This document shows positions 8,932 through 17,396 of a DNA stretch of 64,000 bases, one piece after another. Origin of the DNA: Calditrichales bacterium MX18-03 (GTDB lineage Bacteria > Bacillota > Clostridia > Lutisporales > Lutisporaceae); the NCBI GenBank assembly GCA_021083345.1, contig JAJGRE010000002.1, forward strand, positions 806,001-870,000, in the 5' to 3' direction. Below the pieces are notes generated by a model, which was not told where the DNA came from, made no database searches, and saw nothing but the letters and a program-made list of their open reading frames with translations. Numbering within the stretch: the first letter of the stretch is position 1; each line of letters opens with the position of its first letter. Both the position numbers and the translations under genes were made by a program.

Positions 8932-10122
8932 TTAGATTCCCGCCAGTTTCTTAATCTGCTCCACCCGGTCGGTCTTTTCCCATGGAATGTCCAGATCCGT
9001 TCTGCCCATGTGGCCGTATGCGGCAACCTGCCTGTAAATCGGTCTGCGCAGATTCAGATCCCGGATGATGGCTGCCGGTCTCAGGTCAAACACCTGCATG
9101 ACGATTTTTGCAATCTCGTCATCTGCCAGCTTGCCTGTTCCGAAGGTCTCAACCAGCACGGATACCGGCTTTGCTACACCGATGGCATATGCCACCTGGA
9201 CTTCACATTTGGAAGCGAGGCCGGCTGCAACGATATTCTTGGCAACGTATCTTGCAGCGTAAGATGCTGACCGGTCAACTTTTGTCGGATCTTTTCCGGA
9301 GAAAGCGCCGCCGCCGTGTCTTGCATAACCGCCGTAAGTATCGACGATGATCTTTCTGCCGGTCAATCCGGAATCCCCATGGGGTCCGCCGATAACGAAC
9401 CGGCCTGTGGGGTTGATGTAGTATTTGGTTTCGCTGTCCAGCATCTCTTCCGGTATGATGGGCTTTATAACATGCTCGATGATATCCCGCTCGATGGTGT
9501 CATGGTCTACTTCGGGGCTGTGCTGCGAAGAAACGACAACCGTATCGATTCTGGCGGGCTTGCCGTCATCGTATTCTACCGTTACCTGAGTTTTTCCATC
9601 CGGTCTCAGATAGTCCAGAACACCTTCTTTTCTGACCTGTGACAATCTTAACGCCAGCTTGTGTGCCAGAGAAATAGGCATAGGCATCAGCTCGGGTGTT
9701 TCATCACAGGCATAGCCAAACATCATACCCTGGTCTCCTGCGCCTATGGCAGCAATCTCCGCTTCGCTCATCTGGCCCTTCTTTGCCTCCAGAGCCTTGT
9801 CAACGCCCATGGCAATATCGGTCGATTGCTCATCTATTGCGGTAATGACACCGCAGGTATCGCTGTCAAAGCCGTATTTCGCCCTGGTGTAGCCGATTTC
9901 TTCAATGGTCCTGCGCACCAGCTTGGGTATATCTACATAGCAGTTGGTTGATATTTCACCCATAACCAATACGAGACCTGTGGTAACCGATACCTCACAG
10001 GCGACCCTGCCCATGGGATCGTTCTCCAGAATGGCATCCAGCACTGCGTCCGAAATCTGGTCGCAAATCTTATCGGGATGTCCTTCTGTAACGGATTCTG
10101 ATGTAAATAGTTTTCTAATCAT
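8932..10122 (-). CDS. metK: S-adenosylmethionine synthetase
   Basis: Makes SAM from methionine and ATP in the cytoplasm. The 396-residue protein carries the N-terminal [16 protein letters not shown], the [12 protein letters not shown] hexapeptide region near residue 115 and the glycine-rich loop [16 protein letters not shown] near residue 265, all diagnostic. ATG 10122 has AGGAGG 7 nt upstream. The gene is single, with a SAM-I riboswitch and attenuator in its leader, so expression should fall when SAM is high. Confidence 0.98.
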   Translation of the reverse strand: MIRKLFTSESVTEGHPDKICDQISDAVLDAILENDPMGRVACEVSVTTGLVLVMGEISTNCYVDIPKLVRRTIEEIGYTRAKYGFDSDTCGVITAIDEQSTDIAMGVDKALEAKKGQMSEAEIAAIGAGDQGMMFGYACDETPELMPMPISLAHKLALRLSQVRKEGVLDYLRPDGKTQVTVEYDDGKPARIDTVVVSSQHSPEVDHDTIERDIIEHVIKPIIPEEMLDSETKYYINPTGRFVIGGPHGDSGLTGRKIIVDTYGGYARHGGGAFSGKDPTKVDRSASYAARYVAKNIVAAGLASKCEVQVAYAIGVAKPVSVLVETFGTGKLADDEIAKIVMQVFDLRPAAIIRDLNLRRPIYRQVAAYGHMGRTDLDIPWEKTDRVEQIKKLAGI

Positions 10123-10156
10123 TTCATTACCTCCTGTTTATGCAATGGTTGGAAAA

Positions 10157-10183
10157 ATAAAAAACCCCTTCGGACGAAGGAGC
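10157..10183 (-). terminator. Attenuator terminator of metK leader
   Basis: Hairpin CCTTCG-TC-CGAAGG followed by GGTTTTTTATTTTT on the minus strand, between the SAM aptamer and metK. It is the expression platform that ends transcription when SAM is bound. Confidence 0.85.
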
Positions 10184-10202
10184 CTATTTTAGGTATCACT
10201 CC

Positions 10203-10334
10203 CTCATCTTTCAAGTGCGCTGCCGTCGGTAAGCGAAGCTACCAGACAATAGCACCACACTCGTAGGAATTGGCACCGTACATATGCCGGTTGCCGGGTT
10301 TCATCGGGCCCTTCCCTCCACCTCTCTTGATAAG
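10203..10334 (-). ncRNA. SAM-I (S-box) riboswitch
   Basis: The leader on the minus strand opens with CTTATCAAGAGAGGTGGAGG and continues with GGCCCGATGAAACCCGGCAACC, both nearly exact S-box consensus. The 3' half has the GGTGC...GAAAGATGAG part that pairs back to CTTATC to close helix P1. An attenuator hairpin follows about 20 nt later. It controls metK. Confidence 0.96.
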
Positions 10335-10360
10335 GCATGGCTTCTATATTTTTCAGGAAT

Positions 10361-10389
10361 ATACTATCACAGCGCCAACAAAATGTCAA
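10361..10389 (-). promoter_or_regulatory. Sigma-A promoter of metK riboswitch leader
   Basis: Consensus TTGACA, 17 nt, TAGTAT on the minus strand; the start point would fall about 20 nt before the aptamer. Confidence 0.85.
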
Positions 10390-10443
10390 TATATGCCGAA
10401 ATGGATTATTGCAGCCATGAATTTCTATCGATGCTTTTTCGAC

Positions 10444-10476
10444 TTTTGATCATACTATATTATAGTATAATCAAAA
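10444..10476. repeat. 33-bp AT-rich dyad between tRNA terminator and metK promoter
   Basis: A near-perfect palindrome: arms TTTTGAT and ATACTATA pair with TATAGTAT and ATCAAAA around a central T, with a single mismatched pair. It lies about 55 bp upstream of the metK -35 box and just past the tRNA operon terminator. It may be an operator or only part of the termination region. Confidence 0.55.
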
Positions 10477-10509
10477 AATAAAAAAACGATAACTTTTTAT
10501 CATTATCGT
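10472..10509 (-). terminator. Intrinsic terminator of tRNA operon
   Basis: Stem ACGATAA/TTATCGT with a 10-nt loop followed by TTTTTTATTTTTT on the minus strand, 15 bp past tRNA-Thr. Confidence 0.8.
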
Positions 10510-10523
10510 CTCATTGCAATATA

Positions 10524-10599
10524 TGGAGCTGGTGATGGGACTCGAACCCGCGACCTGCTGATTACAAGTCAGCTGCTCTACCAATTGAGCTACACCAGC
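10524..10599 (-). tRNA. tRNA-Thr (TGT)
   Basis: Cloverleaf with acceptor GCTGGTG/CACCAGC, D-loop AGCTCAATTGGTAGAGC, anticodon loop CTTGTAA (anticodon TGT), T-arm GGTTCGAGTCC and encoded CCA. Last gene of a four-tRNA operon. Confidence 0.97.
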
Positions 10600-10612
10600 G
10601 TGTTTAACATAA

Positions 10613-10697
10613 TGGTGGGGAAGGGTGGATTCGAACCACCGAAATCGTAGATAACAGATTTACAGTCTGCCCCCTTTGGCCGCTCGGGAACTTCCCC
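10613..10697 (-). tRNA. tRNA-Tyr (GTA)
   Basis: Class II tRNA of 85 nt with a long variable arm, acceptor GGGGAAG/CTTCCCC, anticodon loop CTGTAAA (anticodon GTA), T-arm GGTTCGAATCC and encoded CCA. Confidence 0.97.
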
Positions 10698-10711
10698 AGA
10701 TATGAAATTAA

Positions 10712-10787
10712 TGGTGGGGACAATAGGGCTCGAACCTATGACCCTCTGCTTGTAAGGCAGATGCTCTCCCAGCTGAGCTATGCCCCC
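10712..10787 (-). tRNA. tRNA-Val (TAC)
   Basis: Acceptor GGGGGCA/TGTCCCC, D-arm AGCTCAGCTGGGAGAGC, anticodon loop CTTACAA (anticodon TAC), T-arm GGTTCGAGCCC and encoded CCA. Confidence 0.97.
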
Positions 10788-10792
10788 ATAAA

Positions 10793-10867
10793 TGGTGACC
10801 CATAGGGGACTCGAACCCCTGTTACCGCCGTGAAAGGGCGGTGTCTTAACCGCTTGACCAATGGGCC
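10793..10867 (-). tRNA. tRNA-Glu (TTC)
   Basis: Acceptor GGCCCAT/ATGGGTC, anticodon stem CCGCC/GGCGG with loop CTTTCAC (anticodon TTC), T-arm GGTTCGAGTCC and encoded CCA. First gene of the operon, 5 bp before tRNA-Val. Confidence 0.97.
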
Positions 10868-10898
10868 ATGTATATTCGTTTTCCGTGACACAAATAAC

Positions 10899-10927
10899 AT
10901 TATATCTGGTTCATTAACGATTCACAA
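10899..10927 (-). promoter_or_regulatory. Sigma-A promoter of tRNA operon
   Basis: TTGTGA, 17 nt, TATAAT on the minus strand, with the start point about 25 nt before tRNA-Glu. The rest of 10928-11050 shows no gene. Confidence 0.8.
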
Positions 10928-11050
10928 CTGCCGTATACGACAATATGGACGCATATTTTCAAGTCCTATCATCCATCCTATAATTTTCGCTGTTTTTCTC
11001 GAATTCTTTTACTATGATGCCATACACTATTAAAGTATTTGGGCACACTA

Positions 11051-11078
11051 AAAGGGAGTGAATCATTTCACTCCCTTT
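11051..11078 (-). terminator. Terminator of tRNA-Pro
   Basis: Stem AAAGGGAGTGAA/TTCACTCCCTTT with a short loop, then a T-rich tract on the minus strand, 12 bp past tRNA-Pro. Confidence 0.8.
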
Positions 11079-11090
11079 GTTTTCACTTAA

Positions 11091-11167
<77 letters not shown>

Positions 11168-11181
11168 ACGACCACTTAAAC

Positions 11182-11210
11182 AGTATAGCATCTTATGTTT
11201 TAATCGTCAA
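11182..11210 (-). promoter_or_regulatory. Sigma-A promoter of tRNA-Pro
   Basis: TTGACG, 17 nt, TATACT on the minus strand, 15 bp before the tRNA. Confidence 0.8.
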
Positions 11211-11306
11211 TACGCAAGAAGAATATTGCAATTATTTCATGTTCAATTCGGTATTCTCGTCCTTATTGTGAATTCGTCATTATAATGCTGTATTCATTGT
11301 TATTTT

Positions 11307-11334
11307 TTTACCCTTTTTTCAATATATGTATAAT
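11307..11334 (+). promoter_or_regulatory. Possible promoter of yyaC
   Basis: TTTACC, 16 nt, TATAAT, about 70 nt upstream of the TTG start. The -35 box is poor, and a forespore sigma factor would be expected for this gene, so this is tentative. Confidence 0.35.
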
Positions 11335-11402
11335 ACGGAGAAGTGCTGAAAAGTACAAGGAAGCGTTATCTCCATAATATTGAAAAAGCAGGAGGATTAT
11401 CT

Positions 11403-11960
11403 TTGCATGAAGATTTTCGTACCATAACGCAGGATGCCATCTACATCCATTACGCCGAAGAAAGCGCACCTGCCCTGCTATCCGGCTATTTGAAGAAAAA
11501 ACTGGAACTGCCTTGCCTGTTTCTTTGCATCGGTACCGACAAATTTATCGGCGATTGCCTGGGTCCCATAACCGGAACCTTTCTCCAGAAGCTGAACCTG
11601 TCCCATCCTATATACGGGACCTTGGAAAATCCGGTTCACGCCGTCAACCTGACAAGGACCGTCATTGAAGTCAAAGCCCGCTACCCCAAGTACAAGATCG
11701 TCGCTATCGACGCATGCCTGGGTGCCGAAGAAGGCATCGGCTGCATTCAGGCCAGAGAAGGCTGTATTCAGCCGGGAAGGGGTGTCGGAAAAAAGCTGCT
11801 TCCTGTGGGAGATCTGTCCATCATCGGCATTGTGGATTCCTTCTCTGAATCAGGCGATTCCAACTACAACAACTATTTCCTCTCCCATAATGTAAGGCTG
11901 AGCCTTGTCATGAAAATGGCAGAGGTCATAACAAAAAGTATTTATACTGCTGTCAGATAA
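11403..11960 (+). CDS. yyaC: YyaC-type spore protease-like protein (DUF1256)
   Basis: 185 residues from a TTG at 11403 that has AGGAGG 7 nt upstream; an upstream in-frame ATG at 11343 has none. The core LFLCIGTDKFIGDCLGPITG and IVAIDACLGAEEGIGCI match the DUF1256/YyaC family, which is related in fold to the spore germination protease Gpr and conserved in endospore formers. It is one of only three plus-strand genes here and is convergent with fabZ, 3 bp away, with no terminator visible between them. Confidence 0.85.
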   Translation: MHEDFRTITQDAIYIHYAEESAPALLSGYLKKKLELPCLFLCIGTDKFIGDCLGPITGTFLQKLNLSHPIYGTLENPVHAVNLTRTVIEVKARYPKYKIVAIDACLGAEEGIGCIQAREGCIQPGRGVGKKLLPVGDLSIIGIVDSFSESGDSNYNNYFLSHNVRLSLVMKMAEVITKSIYTAVR

Positions 11961-11963
11961 CCA

Positions 11964-12392
11964 TTAGGCCTTGATAATGGCAAACATCAGTTCTCCGGAT
12001 GCGGCCAAGTCGCCACCTACATAGGCTTCAGCCTTTGCTTTTCCGATGCCTCTTTTGAAGGCCAGCATCTCAATTTCCATTTTCAGCGTATCTCCCGGTA
12101 CAACCTGCCTTCGGAAACGCAAGCCGTCAATGCCGGTAAAGACCGCAAGCTTGCCCTTGTTTTCCTCCATGCCCAATATTGCTACTGCGCCAACCTGTGC
12201 TAGCGCCTCAACAATGAGGACGCCCGGCATGATGGGATTTCCGGGAAAATGCCCTTGAAAAAAGGGTTCGTTGGCTGTCACGTTTTTGATTCCTACAGCT
12301 TTCTTTCCGTATTCGATCTCCAGTATCCTGTCAACCAATAAAAAAGGATACCGGTGGGGAATGATATTCTGTATTTCCACATTACTCAGCAT
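11964..12392 (-). CDS. fabZ: 3-hydroxyacyl-[acyl-carrier-protein] dehydratase FabZ
   Basis: Dehydrates 3-hydroxyacyl-ACP in fatty-acid elongation. The 142-residue hot-dog protein has the catalytic motif [20 protein letters not shown] with His48 and Glu62. Its start overlaps the stop of the rod-binding gene by 11 nt, with GAGGGCGAGG as the Shine-Dalgarno, so it is translationally coupled to the flagellar genes. The same fusion of fabZ to flhO-flhP is seen in Bacillus (ywpB). Confidence 0.97.
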   Translation of the reverse strand: MLSNVEIQNIIPHRYPFLLVDRILEIEYGKKAVGIKNVTANEPFFQGHFPGNPIMPGVLIVEALAQVGAVAILGMEENKGKLAVFTGIDGLRFRRQVVPGDTLKMEIEMLAFKRGIGKAKAEAYVGGDLAASGELMFAIIKA

Positions 12393-12756
12393 TCTGATCC
12401 TCGCCCTCCGCTTTAAGCTTTTTTGCCAATTGCTTGTACATCATATCTGCCAATCCGATGCTGCCTGTCTTCACAGCCTCCTCAGAATATTTCTCGTACA
12501 GCATATCTTTGAACATCTCGCCGGCTGAACCCTCAGGCAGCACCTCGGACTTGGGAATGCTGTTCTTCATTTGCTGGAGCAGCATGTTGACAAATACGGC
12601 TTCAAAATCACCACAAGCCTTGCGAAGGGTCTTTTCGTCCTTTTCCTTCATTGCCTTTTCAATGGCCTGCTCGAAGGATTCCTGACTGCCTTCCTGGCTC
12701 TTGACCTGTGCCTGCTTATACATTGCCGCATTATTACTGCTGATTGGATTGATCAT
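12382..12756 (-). CDS. flgJ: Rod-binding protein, FlgJ N-terminal type
   Basis: 124 residues matching the FlgJ rod-binding domain ([27 protein letters not shown], then [30 protein letters not shown]). It has no muramidase domain, as is usual outside Proteobacteria. It should help assemble the flagellar rod. It lies 8 bp after flhP and overlaps fabZ. Confidence 0.88.
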   Translation of the reverse strand: MINPISSNNAAMYKQAQVKSQEGSQESFEQAIEKAMKEKDEKTLRKACGDFEAVFVNMLLQQMKNSIPKSEVLPEGSAGEMFKDMLYEKYSEEAVKTGSIGLADMMYKQLAKKLKAEGEDQNAE

Positions 12757-12764
12757 GATATCAC

Positions 12765-13559
12765 CTATCTCCTGAGATTATTTGCCATTCCAAGCATTTC
12801 ATCCGCTGTCTGAATGGATTTTGAGCTTATTTCATAGGCTCTCTGGGCCTGTATCAATTTTACCATTTCTTCTACGACCTGTACATTTGAACTTTCCAGG
12901 AAGCCCTGCAAAACCTTCCCGCCGCTGCCGTCATTCTCCGTATCGACTGCTTCACCGCTGATCTCTGTCGCCTTGTAAAGGTTCCCGCCTACACTTTCCA
13001 GCCCGGAGGGGTTCAGGAAGGTTATGACGGACAGTCTTCCGATTTCCGCAAGGGTGCCGTCTTCATTTCTCACATTGATGACCCCTGCATCATTAATAAC
13101 GATATCTTTGGCATCCTCTTCAAGCAGAATATCTCCGTCTGCGCCCTGCACCAGATAGCCATCGGCTGTCACCAGCTTGGAGCCGTCTTCCCCGATGGAA
13201 AGCTTGAAAGCGCCGTCCCTGGTATAATAGGTTTGGTTGTCGGGTCCCACCACCTTGAACAAACCCGGACCGTCTATCATCATATCCATCGGATTGAAGG
13301 TCTGCTCTGCATTGCCCACTGTAAAGACCCTGTTTGTGGCAGCCAGTCTGACGCCATGACCAACCTGAATATTGACGGGCTTACCGTCTATGTCCTTCAT
13401 GGACCCCTTCTGCAGCGTTTCATAGAGCAAGTCCTTGAACTCCGCCCTTGACTTCTTGTAGCCCAGCGTATTCACGTTGGCTATATTGTTGGATATGATA
13501 TCAACATTTGTCTGCTGAGCAATCATTCCGGAACTTGCCGTCCATAGAGCCCTCATCAT
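12765..13559 (-). CDS. flhP: Flagellar basal-body rod protein FlgG-type (FlhP)
   Basis: 264-residue rod protein with the N-terminal MMRALWTASSGMIAQQTNVD and SNNIANVNTLGYKKSRAEF, and the C-terminal LESSNVQVVEEMVKLIQAQRAYEISSKSI. This is the full FlgG/FlgF family pattern and length. Position after flhO and mbl equals Bacillus flhP. It could equally be called flgG. Confidence 0.93.
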   Translation of the reverse strand: MMRALWTASSGMIAQQTNVDIISNNIANVNTLGYKKSRAEFKDLLYETLQKGSMKDIDGKPVNIQVGHGVRLAATNRVFTVGNAEQTFNPMDMMIDGPGLFKVVGPDNQTYYTRDGAFKLSIGEDGSKLVTADGYLVQGADGDILLEEDAKDIVINDAGVINVRNEDGTLAEIGRLSVITFLNPSGLESVGGNLYKATEISGEAVDTENDGSGGKVLQGFLESSNVQVVEEMVKLIQAQRAYEISSKSIQTADEMLGMANNLRR

Positions 13560-13600
13560 AAAAAACTACCTCCCATACTCTTTCCCTATATTATTAAAGC

Positions 13601-14662
13601 TTATACTCTTCCAATATCATTAACCGCCTTGGCCAAAAGGTCGTCATATGCCTTAATGATCTTCTGGCTTGATTCATAATTCCTGTTGATATCCAGAAGC
13701 GACACCATCTCTTTTACCGAGTTGACGTTGGAGCCTTCCAAATACCCCTGTTTGACCGTTCCTTCAAATGCTTTCACGTGCGCGTCATAGGGTGCATCGT
13801 CAAACAGCCTGAAGGTGCTTCCGGTCACTTTGGTCAGGAACTTATAGTCCTTGAAATCCACCAGCTTCAGCTTATCCAGCACCTGGTCGCCATTTATCAT
13901 TACATTCCCATTGGAATCCATGATGAACCCATTGTCATCCACTTTGATGTAGCCGTTTTCTCCCAGAACTTTGTAACCTTCCTCCGTTACCAAAAAACCC
14001 TCCGTATCCCTGTAGAAGTTGCCATTTCTGGTAAATTGAACCCCGTCCGGTGTCTCAAGCGAAAAGAAACCGTTACCTTGAATTGCTGTATCAAATTTGT
14101 CTCCGGTTGCATGGACGTCACCTTGATCATATTTGATAAAAACGTTGTTGACGTTGATACCGTTGCTGATGATTCCGATTACATTTTGGGGATTGTAGCG
14201 TTTGATCCTGTCTACGGCCTCATCTCCAACCATCACCGTTCCGTCTCCGCTGATGGTGATCGGCTGTCCGCCGGTATTGATCAGACCATTTTCGCCCACT
14301 ACAGGGTAGCCGTGAGCGGTCGAAAGGATACCTTCTTCATTCGCCTTGAACTCGATGTTTCTGCTTTTGTATTCACCTTTCGGCGTTAAAACGGAAAAAA
14401 ATCCGTTATTGGTGCTGACCGTATATTTGCCTTTGTCCTCCTGGACCTCTACGCCGGTATTATTGGGTACCGGTGACGGCGTCCTGCTGCCGGGACCTAT
14501 GGCCGACAGCAAAATCTGCGGAAATTCGGGTATATTGACATTGGCGACCAAATCCCGCTTATAACCTGTTGTATTCAGGTTCGCTATATTGTTTACGACA
14601 ACATCTATACGCCTTGCTGCCAAGTCTGTCGAATTGGCTGAAATATATAAACCACGAAACAT
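13601..14662 (-). CDS. flhO: Flagellar hook-basal body protein, FlgF/FlgG-type (FlhO)
   Basis: 353 residues, longer than typical FlgF/FlgG (about 260), because the middle region is expanded. It has the family N-terminus (MFRGLYISANSTDLAARRIDVVVNNIANLNTTGYKRD) and C-terminus (LEGSNVNSVKEMVSLLDINRNYESSQKII). A distal or proximal rod component by homology. It has its own sigma-A type promoter and follows the mbl terminator, so flhO-flhP-flgJ-fabZ form a unit. Confidence 0.9.
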   Translation of the reverse strand: MFRGLYISANSTDLAARRIDVVVNNIANLNTTGYKRDLVANVNIPEFPQILLSAIGPGSRTPSPVPNNTGVEVQEDKGKYTVSTNNGFFSVLTPKGEYKSRNIEFKANEEGILSTAHGYPVVGENGLINTGGQPITISGDGTVMVGDEAVDRIKRYNPQNVIGIISNGINVNNVFIKYDQGDVHATGDKFDTAIQGNGFFSLETPDGVQFTRNGNFYRDTEGFLVTEEGYKVLGENGYIKVDDNGFIMDSNGNVMINGDQVLDKLKLVDFKDYKFLTKVTGSTFRLFDDAPYDAHVKAFEGTVKQGYLEGSNVNSVKEMVSLLDINRNYESSQKIIKAYDDLLAKAVNDIGRV

Positions 14663-14686
14663 TTCATCACCCTCATTTCCATGATA

Positions 14687-14734
14687 TATAAATCACGCTA
14701 ATGATCTTACATTGAAAAGGATGCGTGATTTATA
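14687..14734 (-). repeat. 12-bp perfect inverted repeat overlapping flhO -10 box
   Basis: TATAAATCACGC at 14687-14698 pairs exactly with GCGTGATTTATA at 14723-14734 across 24 nt. The distal arm contains the flhO -10 hexamer and the proximal arm lies in the early leader, a typical operator geometry. Confidence 0.7.
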
Positions 14735-14757
14735 ACTTAGCCAACACCTTTGGTCAA
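14729..14757 (-). promoter_or_regulatory. Sigma-A promoter of flhO-flhP operon
   Basis: TTGACC, 17 nt, TATAAA on the minus strand, 67 bp before the flhO start. Confidence 0.75.
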
Positions 14758-14852
14758 GAGCCTTTAATAGTGCTACATCATGCATGTAAACTATTAAACG
14801 CGTTGTCTATATAATATTTTTCGGCAAATCCTCAATGAAACTTTACATGCAG

Positions 14853-14896
14853 ATAGAAAAAGGAACCGTCTCAAGTTTATGGTGAGACGGTTCCTT
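14853..14896 (-). terminator. Intrinsic terminator after mbl
   Basis: Fourteen-base-pair stem (AAGGAACCGTCTCA and its complement) with a 9-nt loop and TTTTTC on the minus strand, 13 bp past the mbl stop. Confidence 0.9.
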
Positions 14897-14909
14897 ATAA
14901 TCAGATGGT

Positions 14910-15944
14910 TTAATAGTTCAGGTTGATTATCTTTCTATTGGCATTGATGTCGGCATCTTCCAGAAGATCTATGTGCTCAAGGGCCTTTCCGGTTCCAAGT
15001 GCTACGCAGGAAATGGCCTCCTGTGCCACGTATACCGGAATGCCTGTCCTCTTGCAGATCAGCTTGTCCAGTCCGTTCAGCAGTGAGCCGCCGCCTGTCA
15101 TGACAATGCCTCTGTCACTGATATCGGCCGAAAGCTCCGGCGGTGTCCGCTCCAATACGGAGTGAACAGCATCCGCAATGGCGGAAACAGGCTCCGACAA
15201 TGCTTCCAGCATTTCATCCGAATTGACCTCGATGGTCTTGGGCAAACCGGAAATCAGGTTGCGCCCCCGGACCTCTATCTTCAGCTGATCCTCTCTGGGA
15301 TATGCTGTTCCAACGCTTATCTTAAGCTCTTCCGCAGTTCTTTCACCGATCATGATATTGTGCTTCTTCCGCATGTACCGCACGATCGCCTCGTCAAACT
15401 TGTCCCCCGCCACTTTGATGGAAGTAGACACAACGATGCCGCCCAACGAGATAACAGCAATGTCCGTCGTTCCGCCACCGATGTCGATGACCATATTGCC
15501 CGTAGCTTTGGCAATATCCAATCCGGCACCGATTGCGGCAGCAATAGGCTCCTCAATCAGTCTGGTGGATCTTGCGCCCGCATTGTTGGCTGCATCGATA
15601 ACAGCCCTCTTTTCTACTTCGGTTACACCGCTGGGCACGCAGACTACCATTCTGGGTTTGAATAATCTTCTTCTTCCTACTGCTTTATCTATAAAATACC
15701 GCAGCATTTTCTCTGTCACGTCGTAATCCGATATGACCCCTTCTCTCAAGGGTCTGATTGCAACGATATTGCCCGGTGTCCTCCCGAGCATCAGCCTGGC
15801 TTCTTCTCCTACCGCCAGTATTTTATTGGTATTCCGGTCAATGGCAACAACCGAGGGTTCGCGCAGCACGATGCCTTTCCCTTTTATGTAAACCAAAACA
15901 CTGGCTGTTCCAAGGTCTATTCCAATATCCTGTACTCCGAACAT
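14910..15944 (-). CDS. mbl: MreB-family actin-like protein Mbl
   Basis: Bacterial actin that guides side-wall synthesis under the membrane. 344 residues with the actin-fold phosphate loops DIGIDLGTASVLVYIKGKG (residues 5-23) and GNMVIDIGGGTTDIAVISLGG (near 155-175). Also present is the adenine motif GIVMTGGGSLLNGLDKLI near 285. Placement directly after spoIIID and before flhO is that of Bacillus mbl, so Mbl is preferred over MreB. Confidence 0.95.
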   Translation of the reverse strand: MFGVQDIGIDLGTASVLVYIKGKGIVLREPSVVAIDRNTNKILAVGEEARLMLGRTPGNIVAIRPLREGVISDYDVTEKMLRYFIDKAVGRRRLFKPRMVVCVPSGVTEVEKRAVIDAANNAGARSTRLIEEPIAAAIGAGLDIAKATGNMVIDIGGGTTDIAVISLGGIVVSTSIKVAGDKFDEAIVRYMRKKHNIMIGERTAEELKISVGTAYPREDQLKIEVRGRNLISGLPKTIEVNSDEMLEALSEPVSAIADAVHSVLERTPPELSADISDRGIVMTGGGSLLNGLDKLICKRTGIPVYVAQEAISCVALGTGKALEHIDLLEDADINANRKIINLNY

Positions 15945-16054
15945 CTCTTTACCTCCATCTATGATATCTGCTCATTGCATAAAAAATTACATAAACAATT
16001 AGTACTTCTATATGGAAGACAAAAATCCTTCAAATTTTCGTAAAAAGTACAAAA

Positions 16055-16097
16055 AAATATAGAAAACGCACACCATCCACATCTTAATCGTGTGCGC
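16055..16097 (-). terminator. Terminator after spoIIID
   Basis: Stem CGCACAC/GTGTGCG with a 15-nt loop followed by TTTTCTATATTTTTTT on the minus strand, between spoIIID and mbl. It makes spoIIID and mbl separable transcripts. Confidence 0.75.
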
Positions 16098-16143
16098 TTC
16101 CTATTTCATGCAGAATTACCATTTCAGAATCGAACAAAGCAAA

Positions 16144-16398
16144 TTACAAGCTAACGGACTGGTACTTCATTTTCGTTGCTCTTCCGCCCCTGATATGTCT
16201 TTCTGCCTTGTTCTGATCCATTATTTCTTTAACCTGCAGTGCCACACTCGGATTTATTCTCGGAAGTCTTTCGGTCACATCCTTATGTACGGTGCTCTTG
16301 CTTACGCCAAATATTTTTGCTGCGTCTCTAACAGTCGTCTTGCTGCTAATTATATATTTTGCAATCTCCAATGCTCTTTCTTCAATGTAATCCTTCAA
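16144..16398 (-). CDS. spoIIID: Sporulation transcriptional regulator SpoIIID
   Basis: Mother-cell DNA-binding regulator of 84 residues, the usual size. The helix-turn-helix is TVRDAAKIFGVSKSTVHKDVTERL near residues 20-42, followed by the basic C-terminal tail. The start is a TTG with GGGGGT 8 nt upstream. A terminator follows. The order spoIIQ-spoIIID-mbl is the Firmicute order. Confidence 0.97.
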   Translation of the reverse strand: MKDYIEERALEIAKYIISSKTTVRDAAKIFGVSKSTVHKDVTERLPRINPSVALQVKEIMDQNKAERHIRGGRATKMKYQSVSL

Positions 16399-16508
16399 TT
16401 ACTACTACCCCCTTATTGGTGTCTTTTTACATTAATATGCTCACTTTTTTTTAATTAGAACCATTGAGAATCGGGTTTCATGACGAAAAAGAGGCGCCAA
16501 AACCCTGG

Positions 16509-17327
16509 CTATTTCTTCAACGACTGCTTAGGCAGGTATTTTTTAGGATCTTCATTCTTGCCATTCTTGACAACTTCAAAATGCAGATGCGGCTCATCTG
16601 CAACCTCATATAGTGCAGTCTTCCCTATTCCGCTGATGACATCGCCTTTTTTCACCTTTTGTCCAAGGTTCACCAGATCCAGAGTCGATAAATTGCTATA
16701 CTTTGTAAAAACACCGTTGCTGTGGTTCAGAATAATGGTCAGCCCCAAAGCCGGATCATTTTTTAATTCCTCTACAATACCATCCATGGCTGCTCTGACA
16801 GGGCTGCCCTCCTCGGCCTTAATGTCGATGCCGGTATGTGTCGTCCATTGATCCAGGGTTTTTGAATAGACAAGAGATTGGTCGGCAAACTCGGTATAGG
16901 CTGTGCCAAATACCGGAATGACCATGGTTTCGAGCCGGGGCTCTTCCATTTTGATGGCTGAAATCGCCTTTTCGCTCTGCGGTGCTTTGTTCTCGGTACT
17001 CGTCTGCTTACTCCCGCTAGGTTTTGCAGCTGCTGTGGTTTTGGGCTCCGGCTTTACTTTTTTTGCTTCCTCCGTATTGGCTACTTCATGGGCTGTATTT
17101 TCCTCTACATAGCCGTCGGATTTGTCCTCGATGATCTGCACGGCAGCGTCATTATTTCCGTCCTCCTCATACAGCTCCTCAAGGTTTTTCTGAAGCTCAT
17201 CCTGTACATTTCTAGCTACGATATAATTACGGTACTGCCATAGCCCACCTGCCAAAAGCAAGGTAACAAGAACCAAAACCGTAAAGTATATGCTGCGCCG
17301 ATTCTTAAAAAGGCTATTGAATTTCAT
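16509..17327 (-). CDS. spoIIQ: Stage II sporulation protein SpoIIQ (M23 peptidase family)
   Basis: Forespore membrane protein that pairs with SpoIIIAH across the engulfment membranes. 272 residues: one membrane segment (about 13-31), an acidic and Ala/Lys-rich linker (about 45-120), and a C-terminal LytM/M23 domain. The M23 zinc motifs HTGID and HLHFE are both present, so the peptidase site looks intact, unlike Bacillus SpoIIQ where the first His is lost but like clostridial homologues. A sigma-F type promoter lies just upstream. Confidence 0.92.
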   Translation of the reverse strand: MKFNSLFKNRRSIYFTVLVLVTLLLAGGLWQYRNYIVARNVQDELQKNLEELYEEDGNNDAAVQIIEDKSDGYVEENTAHEVANTEEAKKVKPEPKTTAAAKPSGSKQTSTENKAPQSEKAISAIKMEEPRLETMVIPVFGTAYTEFADQSLVYSKTLDQWTTHTGIDIKAEEGSPVRAAMDGIVEELKNDPALGLTIILNHSNGVFTKYSNLSTLDLVNLGQKVKKGDVISGIGKTALYEVADEPHLHFEVVKNGKNEDPKKYLPKQSLKK

Positions 17328-17345
17328 AATTTACACCTCCGCTTG

Positions 17346-17375
17346 TATTATTTCCATCAGATATAAAAATAATAC
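17346..17375 (-). promoter_or_regulatory. Sigma-F promoter of spoIIQ
   Basis: GTATT, 15 nt, GGAAATAATA on the minus strand. The -10 element agrees at every fixed position with the sigma-F pattern GGnrAnAnTw, and the -35 fits four of five. It lies 19 bp before the start, and spoIIQ is a classic sigma-F gene. Confidence 0.7.
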
Positions 17376-17396
17376 AGAAGGAAGTGAAAATATAAA

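Noticed and set aside
16400-16440. Sigma-E-like -35 (GCATATT) before spoIIID
   Set aside because: The -35 is good, but no -10 with more than four of eight matches to CATACAnT lies at the right spacing.
16470-16508. Possible terminator after spoIIQ (GCCA/TGGC stem)
   Set aside because: Only a four-base-pair stem before a short T tract; too weak to list.
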